From NCBI GenBank assembly GCA_947598825.1, contig CANQFM010000011.1, positions 1 through 64,000 on the forward strand: DNA of 64,000 bases, read 5' to 3'. Positions 16,776-25,765 of this stretch are shown one piece after another. The translations under genes and the position numbers were made by a program. Position 1 is the first letter of the stretch. Every line of letters begins with the position of its first letter. This stretch comes from an uncultured Eisenbergiella sp. (lineage in GTDB: Bacteria; Bacillota; Clostridia; Lachnospirales; Lachnospiraceae). The notes beneath the pieces were generated by a model. The model worked only from the letters and a program-made list of their open reading frames with translations. It was not told the DNA's origin and searched no databases.

Positions 16776-18173
16776 ATGAGCGCAGAGCAACAGAATAACC
16801 GGGAGATTTTCGAAGAATTTCCCATCGCAAAGGCCGTGCGCACGATGGCGGTGCCCACGGTGATCAGCCAGTTGATCGTATTGATCTATAATATGGCGGA
16901 CACTTTTTTCGTGGGGCGCACCAATAATCCCTATATGGTGGCGGGGGCTTCCCTGATCCTGCCAATCTTCAATATTTCCCTGTCCCTGTCGGGACTGGCC
17001 GGCGTGGGCGGCGGCGCGCTGATCTCCCGCCTGTTGGGGGAAAAGCGGCCGGAGGAGGCGAGGAAGGTCTACAGTTTCAGCGTCTGGCTGTGCGTTTTTG
17101 CCTCGGCCCTGTTTTCTGCAGGCGTACTGCTTTTCATGAAGCCGCTGATGGCGGCCCTGGGAGCGGGAGAGGAAACCTACGGCTACGCCAGCGGCTATGC
17201 GTTTTTCGTGATCGTCTGCGGCGGCATCCCCACCGTATTGTCCAATACCCTGGCGGCGCTTTTAAGAAGCGTAGGAGAATCGAAAAAGGCGGGAATCGGG
17301 ATCACCATGGGAGGCCTGATCAATATCGCCCTGGACCCGCTCTTTATGTTCGTGTTGCTTCCGGACGGCATGGAGATCCTGGGAGCCGGGGCGGCCACCT
17401 GTCTTTCCAACTGTATCGCCTGTACCTATTTTATTCTTGTGATCCTGAGAATGAGGGATGGCGGTTCTGTGCTGCGCCTTTGTTCTCCTTTCCGGTTCCC
17501 TGGCAGCAGGAGCGTTTTCGGCATTTTTGCCGTGGGGCTGCCTTCCGCCATCGCCACCTTTTTATTCGATATGGATTATATCGTCATCGACCGGCTGATG
17601 TCCGGATACCATGATATCGCTCTGGCGGCGGTGGGGATCGTGCTGAAAGCCGAACGACTGCCCCTGAATGTCGGCGTGGGCATCTGTCAGGGGATGATGC
17701 CCCTGGTGGCGTACAACTATTCCGCCCGCAATTACCCGCGCATGAATGGGATCAAACGCTATTCCCTGAGGCTGGGACTGATCTGCGCGGCGGTCAGCAT
17801 CGCCCTCTATGAGCTTCTGGCGGGTCGGATCATGCGCCTGTTTATCGGGGACGCTCAGACGGTGCTTCTGGGGACGGGCTTTCTGCGGATCCGCGTCCTG
17901 GCCACGCCGCTGATGTTTCTCAGCTTCTTTCACGTTTATCTGTTCAACGGGTTCGGAAAAGGCGGCTACGCGCTGTTTCTCGGCGTGACGCGGTGGCTGG
18001 TGTTCAATATCCCCATGCTGTTTTTGCTCAACCGGCTGTTTGGCATGTACGGCATCGTCTGGGCCCAGTCGGCGGCGGACATACTCACGGTGGCGTTGTC
18101 GCTGGCGGTGTACTGGCGCTATGAGAGGCGGACGCTGCGCCCCTCGGGCGGGGATCCCTCCGCAGATACATGA
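16776..18173 (+). CDS. MATE-family efflux transporter (second copy)
   Basis: 465 residues, about twelve membrane helices. The N-terminus AVPTVISQLIVLIYNMADTFFVG and the GALISRLLGEK and LLRSVGESKKAG segments are typical MatE features. It has its own consensus promoter and GAGGAAGTG Shine-Dalgarno, so it is monocistronic. The transported compound cannot be told from the sequence; sequence divergence from the copy at 13350 suggests a different substrate range. Confidence 0.88.
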   Translation: MSAEQQNNREIFEEFPIAKAVRTMAVPTVISQLIVLIYNMADTFFVGRTNNPYMVAGASLILPIFNISLSLSGLAGVGGGALISRLLGEKRPEEARKVYSFSVWLCVFASALFSAGVLLFMKPLMAALGAGEETYGYASGYAFFVIVCGGIPTVLSNTLAALLRSVGESKKAGIGITMGGLINIALDPLFMFVLLPDGMEILGAGAATCLSNCIACTYFILVILRMRDGGSVLRLCSPFRFPGSRSVFGIFAVGLPSAIATFLFDMDYIVIDRLMSGYHDIALAAVGIVLKAERLPLNVGVGICQGMMPLVAYNYSARNYPRMNGIKRYSLRLGLICAAVSIALYELLAGRIMRLFIGDAQTVLLGTGFLRIRVLATPLMFLSFFHVYLFNGFGKGGYALFLGVTRWLVFNIPMLFLLNRLFGMYGIVWAQSAADILTVALSLAVYWRYERRTLRPSGGDPSADT

Positions 18174-18186
18174 TTGCGTTAACAGG

Positions 18187-18215
18187 TTGAATTTTTAAAT
18201 CAAAAAAGTTATAAT
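18187..18215 (+). promoter_or_regulatory. SigA-type promoter of the iadA-yfcC operon
   Basis: -35 TTGAAT (18187-18192), 17-nt spacer and -10 TATAAT (18210-18215). Transcription would begin near 18222, leaving a leader of only about 30 nt before the TTG at 18252. Confidence 0.75.
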
Positions 18216-18251
18216 TAGAAAAATACATACGGAATGGGGTGGAAAAACGAG

Positions 18252-19421
18252 TTGTATCTGATACGGAACGCGCAGATCTATGGGCCTTCGCCCATGGGAA
18301 AGGGCGACGTACTCGTCGGCGGCGGCAGAATCCTGAAGGTGGGAAAGGGCCTGCCCGCGCAGGAGGCCTATGATGTGGAGGTGATCGACGGAACCGGCAA
18401 GGTCCTCATGCCCGGCCTGATCGATCCCCATGTCCATATTGTCGGCGGCGGCGGGGAAGGCGGCGCCAAAAGCAGGACGCCGGAGATCATGCTGACCGAC
18501 ATTATCAGCGGCGGCGTTACGACCGTGGTGGGCACGCTGGGCACCGACGGCTGCACCAGAACCATGACCAATCTTCTGGCCAAGGCAAAGGGGCTGGAGG
18601 AAGAGGGGATCACGACCTATGTTTATACCGGTTCTTACCGGGTGCCCGTCCGGACGCTGACTGGCAGCATCCAGGACGATATCATTCTGCTGGACCGGGT
18701 GATCGGCACCGGGGAGATCGCGATTTCCGATCACCGTTCCTCGCAGCCGACCAGGGAAGAGTTCGCCCGGATCGTGGCGGATACCAGAGTGGGAGGGATC
18801 CTGTCGGCCAAAGCCGGCCTGGTGAACATCCATATGGGGGACGGGGCGGAAAAGCTGGAGTTTCTGCGGTATGTGCTTACGCATACGCAGATCCCGCCGG
18901 AAAATATGCTGCCGACTCATATCAACCGCAGCACCGCGCTGATGAAGGACGGTATCGATTATGCCAGGACGATGGGAGGCTATATCGACTTGACGACCAG
19001 TTCCGATCCGGATTTCCTGGAGCCGGACGAGGTGAAGGCCAGTACGGGGCTGAAAATGGCGTTGGACGCCGGCGTTCCGATAGAAAAGATCACTTTTTCT
19101 TCGGACGGGCAGGGCAGTCTCCCTATTTTCAACGCAAAGGGCGAGTTCGTGGGCCTTGGCGTCGGCAAGGTTGCCTCTATGTACCGGGAGTTTAAGGACG
19201 CCGTTTTAAAGGATGGCGTGGCGCTGGAGGATGCGCTGATGCCGGTCACAGCCAATCCCGCCAGGCTTTTGAAGCTGGCCCGGAAGGGAAGGATCGCCGA
19301 AGGCGCAGACGCGGATCTGGTGCTGGCACAAGAGGGCACCCTGGAGCTTCGGACGGTCATGGCAAAGGGCGTCCTGATGATCCGCGACAATGAGATCCTT
19401 GTAAAAGGAACATTTGAATGA
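18252..19421 (+). CDS. iadA: Isoaspartyl dipeptidase (beta-aspartyl-peptidase)
   Basis: About 390 residues, an amidohydrolase-fold zinc enzyme that splits beta-aspartyl dipeptides from damaged proteins. Hallmarks: the metal-binding DPHVHIVGGGGE (about residue 60), the substrate loop VVGTLGTDGCTR, ISDHRSSQPT, MLPTHINRS and the catalytic-Asp region FSSDGQGSLP. Start: ATG 18234 is in frame but has no ribosome binding site and lies about 12 nt from the predicted transcript start. TTG 18252 follows GGGGTGG at 8 nt and gives the usual N-terminus LYLIRNAQIYGP, so I prefer it. It shares an operon with the carrier that follows 13 nt later. Confidence 0.88.
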   Translation: MYLIRNAQIYGPSPMGKGDVLVGGGRILKVGKGLPAQEAYDVEVIDGTGKVLMPGLIDPHVHIVGGGGEGGAKSRTPEIMLTDIISGGVTTVVGTLGTDGCTRTMTNLLAKAKGLEEEGITTYVYTGSYRVPVRTLTGSIQDDIILLDRVIGTGEIAISDHRSSQPTREEFARIVADTRVGGILSAKAGLVNIHMGDGAEKLEFLRYVLTHTQIPPENMLPTHINRSTALMKDGIDYARTMGGYIDLTTSSDPDFLEPDEVKASTGLKMALDAGVPIEKITFSSDGQGSLPIFNAKGEFVGLGVGKVASMYREFKDAVLKDGVALEDALMPVTANPARLLKLARKGRIAEGADADLVLAQEGTLELRTVMAKGVLMIRDNEILVKGTFE

Positions 19422-19434
19422 GGGGAGAAAGACA

Positions 19435-20943
19435 ATGGAGAAAAAGAAATTTCAGATTCCGCACACTTATGTGATCATCTTCGGGGTGATCCTGTTTGCG
19501 GCGCTTTTGACGGTTTTCGTCCCGCTGGGGAAGTATGAGACGACAGAGGTGACATACACGGTCAACGGCTCCGAGAGTACCAGGACCGTTATCGATCCCG
19601 ACAGCTTCCAGTATGTGCTGGATGAAAACGGCAACAAGGTGACGAGGGTCGCGCCGTTATTCGGAACGGAGGATTTTGGCGGCCAGGGCATTTTGAACTA
19701 TGTATTTGAAGGCATGACCGTGGGCGATAAATGGGGTACTGCGGTCGGCATCATCGCTTTCATTCTGGTGGTAGGAGGCGCTTTCGGCATCGTCCTGCGG
19801 ACGGGGGCCATCGATGCGGGCATTATGCGCATCATCACGATCTTAAACGGTAAGGAGATCCTGCTGATCCCGATTCTGACCATCCTCTTTTCCCTGGGCG
19901 GCGCGGTGTTCGGCATGGGCGAGGAAGCCATTCCCTTTGTCATGATCCTGGTTCCCATGTTCATTGCCATGGGTTATGACGCTATCGTGGGCATTATGTG
20001 TTCCTATGTGGCGACGCAGATCGGCTTTGGCACTTCCTGGCAGAATCCCTTCGGCCTGGCTGTGGCGCAGGGTATCGCGGGCGTCCCGGTCATGTCGGGA
20101 GCGTGGTTCCGTATTCCGCTGTGGATCTTCTTTACCGGTCTGACGATCGTCTTCACCATGCGTTACGCCAAAAAGATCAAAAAGAATCCCCGGCTTTCGG
20201 TAGCCTATGAGTCCGATATGGCGTACCGGAACGAGTTTTCCGACGACAGCAAAAAGGAGCTTCCCTTTACGCTGGGGCATAAGCTGGTCATCGTGACCAT
20301 CGCGCTGACCATCGTCTGGACGATCTGGGGCGTTGTGGTCAAGGGGTATTACATCCCGGAGATCGCTTCCCAGTTCTTTGTCATGGGCCTGGTATCCGGC
20401 ATCATCGGCGTCGTTTTCAAATTAAACGGCATGAAAGTAAACGACATCGCCAAGTCCTTTGATAAAGGCGCGGCGGATCTTCTGGGCGCAGCGCTGTGCG
20501 TCGGTATGGCTCAGGGCATCATCATCATTCTGGGAGGCACCAGCGCTACTGACGGGACGGTGTTAAATACCATCCTTTACAGCATCAGCAACGCCATGAA
20601 GAGCCTGCCGCCTGTGCTTTCCGCCTGGTTTATGTATGTGTTCCAGTCGGTATTCAACTTCTTTGTGGTTTCCGGTTCCGGCCAGGCCGCGCTGACCATG
20701 CCGATCATGGCGCCCCTGTCCGACCTGGTGGGCGTACAGCGCCAGGTGGCCGTGCTGGCCTATCAGTTAGGCGATGCGTTCACCAATTTCATTGTTCCCA
20801 CTTCCGGATGCCTGTTGGGCGCCCTGGCGGCGGCCAGGCTGGACTGGGGCAACTGGGCGAAATTCCAGATCAAGTTCCAGGGGTTATTGGTGCTGTTTGC
20901 CAGCATCGCGGTGATCCTGGCGGTCATGATCGGATTTTCATAA
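19435..20943 (+). CDS. YfcC/C4-dicarboxylate carrier-family membrane transporter
   Basis: About 502 residues with roughly twelve membrane helices and a short soluble insertion near residues 40-90. The sequence matches the YfcC / DcuC-like (ion-transporter superfamily) pattern: FGMGEEAIPFVMILVPMFIAMGYD, GFGTSWQNPFGLAVAQGIAGVP and FFVVSGSGQAALTMPIMAPLSDLVG. Members carry small carboxylates, amino acids or peptides. The pairing with isoaspartyl dipeptidase suggests uptake of a peptide or acidic amino acid, but this is inference. Start ATG 19435 follows GGGGAG; an earlier in-frame ATG overlaps iadA. Confidence 0.82.
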   Translation: MEKKKFQIPHTYVIIFGVILFAALLTVFVPLGKYETTEVTYTVNGSESTRTVIDPDSFQYVLDENGNKVTRVAPLFGTEDFGGQGILNYVFEGMTVGDKWGTAVGIIAFILVVGGAFGIVLRTGAIDAGIMRIITILNGKEILLIPILTILFSLGGAVFGMGEEAIPFVMILVPMFIAMGYDAIVGIMCSYVATQIGFGTSWQNPFGLAVAQGIAGVPVMSGAWFRIPLWIFFTGLTIVFTMRYAKKIKKNPRLSVAYESDMAYRNEFSDDSKKELPFTLGHKLVIVTIALTIVWTIWGVVVKGYYIPEIASQFFVMGLVSGIIGVVFKLNGMKVNDIAKSFDKGAADLLGAALCVGMAQGIIIILGGTSATDGTVLNTILYSISNAMKSLPPVLSAWFMYVFQSVFNFFVVSGSGQAALTMPIMAPLSDLVGVQRQVAVLAYQLGDAFTNFIVPTSGCLLGALAAARLDWGNWAKFQIKFQGLLVLFASIAVILAVMIGFS

Positions 20944-20972
20944 GGCTTTATAAGGCAGTAGAGAATGTAGAG

Positions 20973-21010
20973 AATGGCGCAGCCCGTGTTCGGGACTGCG
21001 CCATTTTTTT
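20973..21010 (+). terminator. Terminator of the iadA-yfcC operon
   Basis: AATGGCGCAG-CCCG, TGTT loop, CGGG-A-CTGCGCCATT, then a run of seven T. A long, nearly perfect stem 30 nt after the carrier stop. Confidence 0.9.
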
Positions 21011-21078
21011 GGGACACACCGCCTCTGCGAAGGATTTATCGAGAATCTATTGTTTTCTGATTAACGAAAACGCTAAGA

Positions 21079-22374
21079 CTATATAATAGTCCCTGGTTTC
21101 GCTTCGTCGAGGATCGGGACGACGCTTCCGCCGTTGGGGATCACATAGACCCGTTTCCCGGTAAAATCCATTCCTTCCAGAAGAGCCTGGGGGCTGGTCA
21201 CGGCCTCCATACCCATGGGACGCGCCGTGCTGTTGTCAATGGTGGTCAGGATCCTGCATTTTGCTTTCCGCAGGGTTTCCACGGTCAGATAAAAGATGAA
21301 TCCACCTATTGTAAAATCCGCCCGCAGGGCGCTGTCCAGGACGCCCTGTTTCAGCGGCTCCAGCCAGGCGGTATAATCCGGAGCGCCGCAGCCCTCCGGG
21401 CACTTGCACAGCCAGAGCATTTCCCCGCCCTCCCGGACGGCGCGCATACCGTTTAACATGCCTTTACAGCCCTGATAGAGATTCATATCCTTGGGTGCGC
21501 CGCCGCTGGAAACGATCACCACGTCCGCTTCATAGCGGATTTTCTTTTCATAGCATTTCCGCTGATATTCGCAGCTTGCCGTCCAGGCCTCGTGCAGTTT
21601 CCCGCCGAACAGCCCGCTGTGCTTTCCGCTGGCGGTTACGACGATGTTGAGGCTGAAAGCGACGTCCAATAGCGCCGCCGCCTCGTCCATATCCTCATGG
21701 ATGGGGTTTTCTCCAAGCAGGCCGCAGCCCACGCGGGCGTCGCTGTGGGGCCTTGCAGGATCCAGAGCCCGGCAGTGGTTTTCCCGTATGGTTTCCCGGC
21801 TGCTGATGCCGGGCAGGATGTTCTTCCTGCCGCCGCCAAAGCCGGCCATCATGTGATGGACGGTGCCGCCCACCACGATGACCTTCCGGCCGATCGCCAG
21901 CGGATTGACCTCCACATGAGTCCCTCGGCTGGTGACACCGATAGGGACGCAGGGCGCGTCGCAGTCGTGATCGACGACCTGGCATGCGTGATACAGATAG
22001 GGGCCTGCGATGATCTCCTTTTCCTTTTCGGTAGATTTCCGGTGGGTGCCCAGCGCGATCAGCACCGTGATATTAGACAGGGGAACGCCGATCTTTTCAT
22101 GCAGATAGTGCCCCAACAGGGTCAGGATATCCCCCTGATGCATCCAGCTTCTGGTGATATCCGAGACGACGATGGTCACCGGGTCGGACGGACCGATCAG
22201 CTCCTTTAACGGCGGGGAGGCAATGGCTTTTTCCTCTACGGCCGCCCGCAGGGCTTCCGCCAGATCCGGGATCTCGTACATTTCTTCCGGATTGATCTCT
22301 TCTACGGAAGCGGCGCCGCAGATCGGCAGCTCCACCGTTTCGGTTCCATACTTCAATTTTGCGATGTAATCCAT
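21079..22374 (-). CDS. larA: LarA-family nickel-pincer 2-hydroxy-acid racemase
   Basis: 431 residues, full length for the family. LarA enzymes racemize or epimerize 2-hydroxy acids using a nickel-pincer nucleotide cofactor. Visible motifs: VVSDITRSW, ALGTHRKST, the His/Lys cluster GGTVHHMMAGFGGGRKNILPGISSRETIRENH and VIVSSGGAPKDMNLYQ. The cofactor-making genes larB, larC and larE are not in the window. The gene lies 24 nt after ecfT with GAAGGGA before it and is the last gene of the T-box operon. Because that leader reads a tryptophan codon, an aryl-lactate such as indolelactate is a reasonable guess for the substrate, but only a guess. Confidence 0.85.
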   Translation of the reverse strand: MDYIAKLKYGTETVELPICGAASVEEINPEEMYEIPDLAEALRAAVEEKAIASPPLKELIGPSDPVTIVVSDITRSWMHQGDILTLLGHYLHEKIGVPLSNITVLIALGTHRKSTEKEKEIIAGPYLYHACQVVDHDCDAPCVPIGVTSRGTHVEVNPLAIGRKVIVVGGTVHHMMAGFGGGRKNILPGISSRETIRENHCRALDPARPHSDARVGCGLLGENPIHEDMDEAAALLDVAFSLNIVVTASGKHSGLFGGKLHEAWTASCEYQRKCYEKKIRYEADVVIVSSGGAPKDMNLYQGCKGMLNGMRAVREGGEMLWLCKCPEGCGAPDYTAWLEPLKQGVLDSALRADFTIGGFIFYLTVETLRKAKCRILTTIDNSTARPMGMEAVTSPQALLEGMDFTGKRVYVIPNGGSVVPILDEAKPGTII

Positions 22375-22398
22375 AGCGGTCCCTTCTTTCTCAATACG

Positions 22399-23160
22399 TT
22401 ACAGAAAAACAGCGGAAAACGCGACGAGGGCGAGCAGCAGAACAAAAACCAGAAGATCGCTGCCTGTAAAGGGATATTCCTTATAGCCGCTCTGCCGGCT
22501 GCGCAGGTGAAAGCCCCGCATTTCCGCGGAGATGGCGCTGCTGTTGACTTTTTCCAGGCTGGATACCAGCAGGGGAACGCACAGAGGCGCCACCAGTTGC
22601 ATCTTGCGGAGGATGTTTTTTGTTTCAAAGTCTACGCCCCGCGCCTTCTGGGCGTCCTGTATCTCGTGAAATTCTGTGGAGAACAGCGGCACGAAGCGGA
22701 AGGCCGTGGTGATGATGAAAGCATAGCGATAGGGCAGATGTGCTTTTTTCACCAGCGCGTTGCACAGGTCGTTCATGGGCGTGATGGCGAATAAAAGCAT
22801 CAGCGGAAGCATGGTCGCCACAACGCGCAGGCTCAGAAGAAGCGCGCTGGTCAGCCCGCCTGTAGTGATCAGTACGAAATGGCCGATCGTGACAAGTGCC
22901 TCTCCCGTCCGGACAAAAAACAACTGCAGGACGAACATGAAAAGCCCCAGGATCAGCAGATTCCGGGTCAACCGCAGGGCGCGGGTCCCAAGGCCCGCCG
23001 CCGCGCAGATGGCGATCATCAGGACGATGAAAGCCAGTTCCATCCAAATGCTGTCGCAGAGGATACACGCGATCCCATACAGAAAGGCCGCGGCCAGTTT
23101 GGTGATCGGGTTTAAGCGGTGCAAAAAACTGTTTCCGGGCACATAATTGAGCAGATTCAT
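22399..23160 (-). CDS. ecfT: ECF transporter transmembrane subunit EcfT
   Basis: 253 residues; the scaffold that couples ATP hydrolysis to the substrate-binding S component. It has about five to six membrane helices plus the two cytoplasmic coupling motifs that dock into the ATPases, QKARGVDF (about residue 175) and AEMRGFHLR (about residue 215). Start overlaps the stop of the upstream ATPase gene by 4 nt. Confidence 0.9.
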   Translation of the reverse strand: MNLLNYVPGNSFLHRLNPITKLAAAFLYGIACILCDSIWMELAFIVLMIAICAAAGLGTRALRLTRNLLILGLFMFVLQLFFVRTGEALVTIGHFVLITTGGLTSALLLSLRVVATMLPLMLLFAITPMNDLCNALVKKAHLPYRYAFIITTAFRFVPLFSTEFHEIQDAQKARGVDFETKNILRKMQLVAPLCVPLLVSSLEKVNSSAISAEMRGFHLRSRQSGYKEYPFTGSDLLVFVLLLALVAFSAVFL

Positions 23161-23981
23161 AGTTTCCTCCCAGGGTCGCCCTTCTTTTCCGAGAGGATCG
23201 CTTCATGCATTTCCCGGATGGTGAAAACCTCTGCGAAACGATCTCCGAAAGCCAGCGCCAGCGACGGGATCTGAGCCGGAAGTACGCGGGCCTGCCGCAG
23301 AAGGGCCTCTTGTTTCATGATTTCCTTTACAGGGCCGTCCCCCAGCAGTTTGCCGTCCCGCAGAACCAGCACTCTTTTTGCGTAGTCCTGTACCAGTTCC
23401 ATGTCGTGGCTGACCATGAGTACCGTGATATTTTTTTCCTCATTCAGCATCCGAATATGATCCATGATGTGGATACATTCCAGATAGTCCAGTCCCGTGG
23501 TGGGTTCGTCCAGGATCAGCAGTTGGGGCTCGCAGGCCAGGACGCCTGCCAGGGCGATGCGCTGCCGTTCGCCGCGGCTTCTGTTAAAGGGGAACCAGTC
23601 GCCTTTCAGGTCGAAGGTTTCCAGCGCCGTCGCCACCCGCTTGCGGATCTCATCGTCAGGCCAGCCCTGCACTTTCATGCTGAAAGCGATCTCCGCCTCC
23701 ACTGTATTTTCGCAGATCTGGCGATCCGGATTCTGAAACAGAAAGCCGACCTTTCTGGCAAGCAGACTGGTGGGCGTCGTCAGCGTATCCTGCCCGTCCA
23801 GGTAAATGTGCCCGGAAAGAGGGCGGAGCAGTCCGTTGCACAGTCGGCTGACGGTGCTTTTCCCCGCGCCGTTGGCGCCGATCAGCGCGATAAAATCCCC
23901 TTTTTTTATATGGAAGGAAAGATCTTCGATCGTCGTTTCCCCGTGAGGATATCCAAAAGAAACATGTTCAAACCGGATCAT
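23157..23981 (-). CDS. ECF transporter ATPase (degenerate signature motif)
   Basis: 274 residues; one of two different ATPases of the ECF module. Walker A GANGAGKST, Q-loop GFLFQNPDRQICENTVEAEI (typical of EcfA), Walker B LLILDEPTTGLD and H-loop VSHDMELV are all present. The ABC signature, normally LSGGQ, reads NRSRGERQR. Because each site in an EcfA-EcfA' dimer uses the Walker A of one subunit and the signature of the other, one of the two ATP sites may be weakened. Overlaps both neighbours. Confidence 0.88.
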   Translation of the reverse strand: MIRFEHVSFGYPHGETTIEDLSFHIKKGDFIALIGANGAGKSTVSRLCNGLLRPLSGHIYLDGQDTLTTPTSLLARKVGFLFQNPDRQICENTVEAEIAFSMKVQGWPDDEIRKRVATALETFDLKGDWFPFNRSRGERQRIALAGVLACEPQLLILDEPTTGLDYLECIHIMDHIRMLNEEKNITVLMVSHDMELVQDYAKRVLVLRDGKLLGDGPVKEIMKQEALLRQARVLPAQIPSLALAFGDRFAEVFTIREMHEAILSEKKGDPGRKL

Positions 23982-24816
23982 GCAGTACCTCCCGCACCAT
24001 TTTTTCCGCTTCCGTTACGGTCAGCGTGATGCCGCCGTTCCAGAGACCATCCAGGCGCAGCAGGTGGGACAGCTCCGCCACCGGGGGAACGTTGATCCCC
24101 AGCGTCTTGAACATATCGATATGGGTGATGACTTCCCCGGGAACGTCGTCGAAAACCAGGCTCCCTTTGTCCAGGACGACCAGACGCTTCACATATTCGC
24201 AGAGAAGTTTGATCTTTTGCTCGACAATGACGATGGTGATCCCCTTTTCCTCGTTCAGCTTTCGCAGCAGGCCAAAGATCTCCCGGCTGCTTTCCGGATC
24301 GAGTTCGCCGGTGGGTTCGTCCAGAACGAGGATCTGGGGTTCCAGCGCCAGGATCGCGGCGATGGCCACTTTTTGCTTTTGGCCTCCGGACAGGCTGGAA
24401 ATTTCCCGCGTCCTGAGTTCCGCGATCCCCAGATCGTCCAGCGCCTTTTCCAATCTGGCCCCGATCTCTTCATGGGAAACGCCGAAATTTTCCAGTCCGA
24501 ACAGGATCTCGTCCTCCACCACAGAGGCGACCATCTGGCTGTCGATATCCTGAAAAACCTCTCCTACCTTCCGGCAGAAGTCCTCCACCTGATGTTCGAC
24601 CGTATCCATTCCGTCGATTTTGACGGATCCGTAAAAATCCCCTTTGAACTCGTGGGGGATGACGCCGTTTAACGCCATGGCCAGAGTGGATTTTCCCGCG
24701 CCGCTGGTGCCGGTAATCCCGATGAAATCCCGGTCGCCGATCTTAAGGGAAATATCCTTCAGCGCGGGGTCGCTGCTGTCCGCGTATTGGAATGTGACGT
24801 GATCTGCAACAATCAT
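23968..24816 (-). CDS. ECF transporter ATPase (intact signature)
   Basis: 282 residues; the partner ATPase. Walker A GTSGAGKST, Q-loop GEVFQDIDSQMVASVVEDEI, signature SLSGGQKQKVAIA, Walker B ILVLDEPTGELD, switch region VEQKIKLL. The His of the H-loop is replaced by Gln (VEQ), as is common in one EcfA copy. It follows the S component by 21 nt and overlaps the next ATPase gene by 14 nt, so all subunits are made from one transcript. Confidence 0.9.
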   Translation of the reverse strand: MIVADHVTFQYADSSDPALKDISLKIGDRDFIGITGTSGAGKSTLAMALNGVIPHEFKGDFYGSVKIDGMDTVEHQVEDFCRKVGEVFQDIDSQMVASVVEDEILFGLENFGVSHEEIGARLEKALDDLGIAELRTREISSLSGGQKQKVAIAAILALEPQILVLDEPTGELDPESSREIFGLLRKLNEEKGITIVIVEQKIKLLCEYVKRLVVLDKGSLVFDDVPGEVITHIDMFKTLGINVPPVAELSHLLRLDGLWNGGITLTVTEAEKMVREVLHDPV

Positions 24817-24837
24817 AAAGCCGTTACCTTTGCCGTG

Positions 24838-25383
24838 TTATTTTTCTTTGCCAAGTCCAAGCACCTGATTGACGGGGATGCTCAGGACCGTCACGATGAT
24901 CATGTTGAGGACTGCCGTCACCAGCGTTACCATGGACATGCTGATAAACTGCGCCATAGGCATGGGGTTGGCGTAGGTGACTGCCGCCAGGGCGACAAAC
25001 GCAAAACCGGAAACGCAGGTGGCCAGGAAAGTGCAGACGAGGGGCTTTACCAGCTTGGGCATCGGGAGCATAACCAGCAGGCACATCGCGATAGCGCCGA
25101 TCGTTTCGCTGCCGAGCCCGAGCCAGGCCATGCTGGTGCCGATCTGGCTGATCGCGCCGCTGATGAATCCGATAATTGCCGCCTCCTTCAGATTAGGACG
25201 GATGACGAGAATAGACAGGCAATATGTCGCGATCAGGAAATTGGGATGCATATTGCCTACCGCGATCACACCGGCAAACAGGCGAAGCACAACGCCTACC
25301 GCCATCATCACGCCTACCAGGATTAGGTTGCGGGTGTTGCGCAGCCCTTTCTTTTCGTCCATTGCTACCGTTCTTTTTTCCAT
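24838..25383 (-). CDS. ECF transporter S component, probably for tryptophan
   Basis: About 181 residues with about five to six membrane helices. The pattern RNLILVGVMMAVGVVLRLFAG, NMHPNFLIATYCLSILVIRPNLKEAAIIGFISG resembles TrpP-like S components. It is the first gene after a T-box leader whose specifier reads UGG, which is the main reason to assign tryptophan. Start ATG 25383 has GGAGAGG seven nucleotides upstream; a longer in-frame start at 25422 has none. Substrate confidence rests on the leader rather than on binding residues. Confidence 0.75.
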   Translation of the reverse strand: MEKRTVAMDEKKGLRNTRNLILVGVMMAVGVVLRLFAGVIAVGNMHPNFLIATYCLSILVIRPNLKEAAIIGFISGAISQIGTSMAWLGLGSETIGAIAMCLLVMLPMPKLVKPLVCTFLATCVSGFAFVALAAVTYANPMPMAQFISMSMVTLVTAVLNMIIVTVLSIPVNQVLGLGKEK

Positions 25384-25481
25384 TGTAAAACCTCTCCTTC
25401 TGCCCGTCTTTTGTCGGGCCAATTTGATCAGAGCGTCCTGCGCGCGCAGACGCCGGCCGTTTAGGGGCGGGTTTTGGACAT

Positions 25482-25519
25482 AAAAAATCCTGCCCCTGTA
25501 TCGCTACAAGGACAGGATT
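25482..25519 (-). terminator. T-box-controlled intrinsic terminator
   Basis: On the minus strand AATCCTGTCCTTGTAGCG folds on TACAGGGGCAGGATTTTTT, a stem followed by six T. It is mutually exclusive with the antiterminator formed by the T-box core just upstream. Confidence 0.9.
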
Positions 25520-25760
25520 GAAAAGCTCAATCTTGCGGTGCCACCTTGTTTACCGGATAAAATATCCGATCTCTCATCTGGAAGCGGTCACTTCCACGCT
25601 CCTGTAACAGGGAGCAACTGTCGAAGCTACTGGAACTGTGCAAACAGTCCGTTCACCACGCCCTCAGCGGCCCATTTATCTGTATCGCTTCCCATCCGTT
25701 CTCAGCCATCCGGACTCTCTGTGCGTGCGCTTACAGTTTTATTTCCACGTCAGCGGTTTA
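25482..25760 (-). promoter_or_regulatory. T-box riboswitch leader, tryptophan (UGG) specifier
   Basis: On the minus strand the T-box core AAGGTGGCACCGC is at 25535-25547, directly before the terminator. Stem I can be folded: base ACCGC/GUGGU, GUGG/CCGC, then the specifier loop, then CUGUA (25732-25736) with UACAG (25680-25684), and a distal hairpin UCCG-GAUGGCUGAGAA-CGGA preceded by AGAGAG. The 3' side of the specifier loop reads AUAAA-UGG-G, so the codon is UGG (25672-25674), followed by the expected purine. Uncharged tRNA-Trp should stabilise the antiterminator and turn on the ECF-larA operon. Confidence 0.88.
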
Positions 25761-25765
25761 CACTT

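Noticed and set aside
25640-25660. GGA, CGG or GAC as the T-box specifier (in GUGAACGGACU)
   Set aside because: That reading needs a longer, poorly paired Stem I. The UGG reading gives consistent helices above and below the loop, a purine after the codon, and fits a TrpP-like S component.
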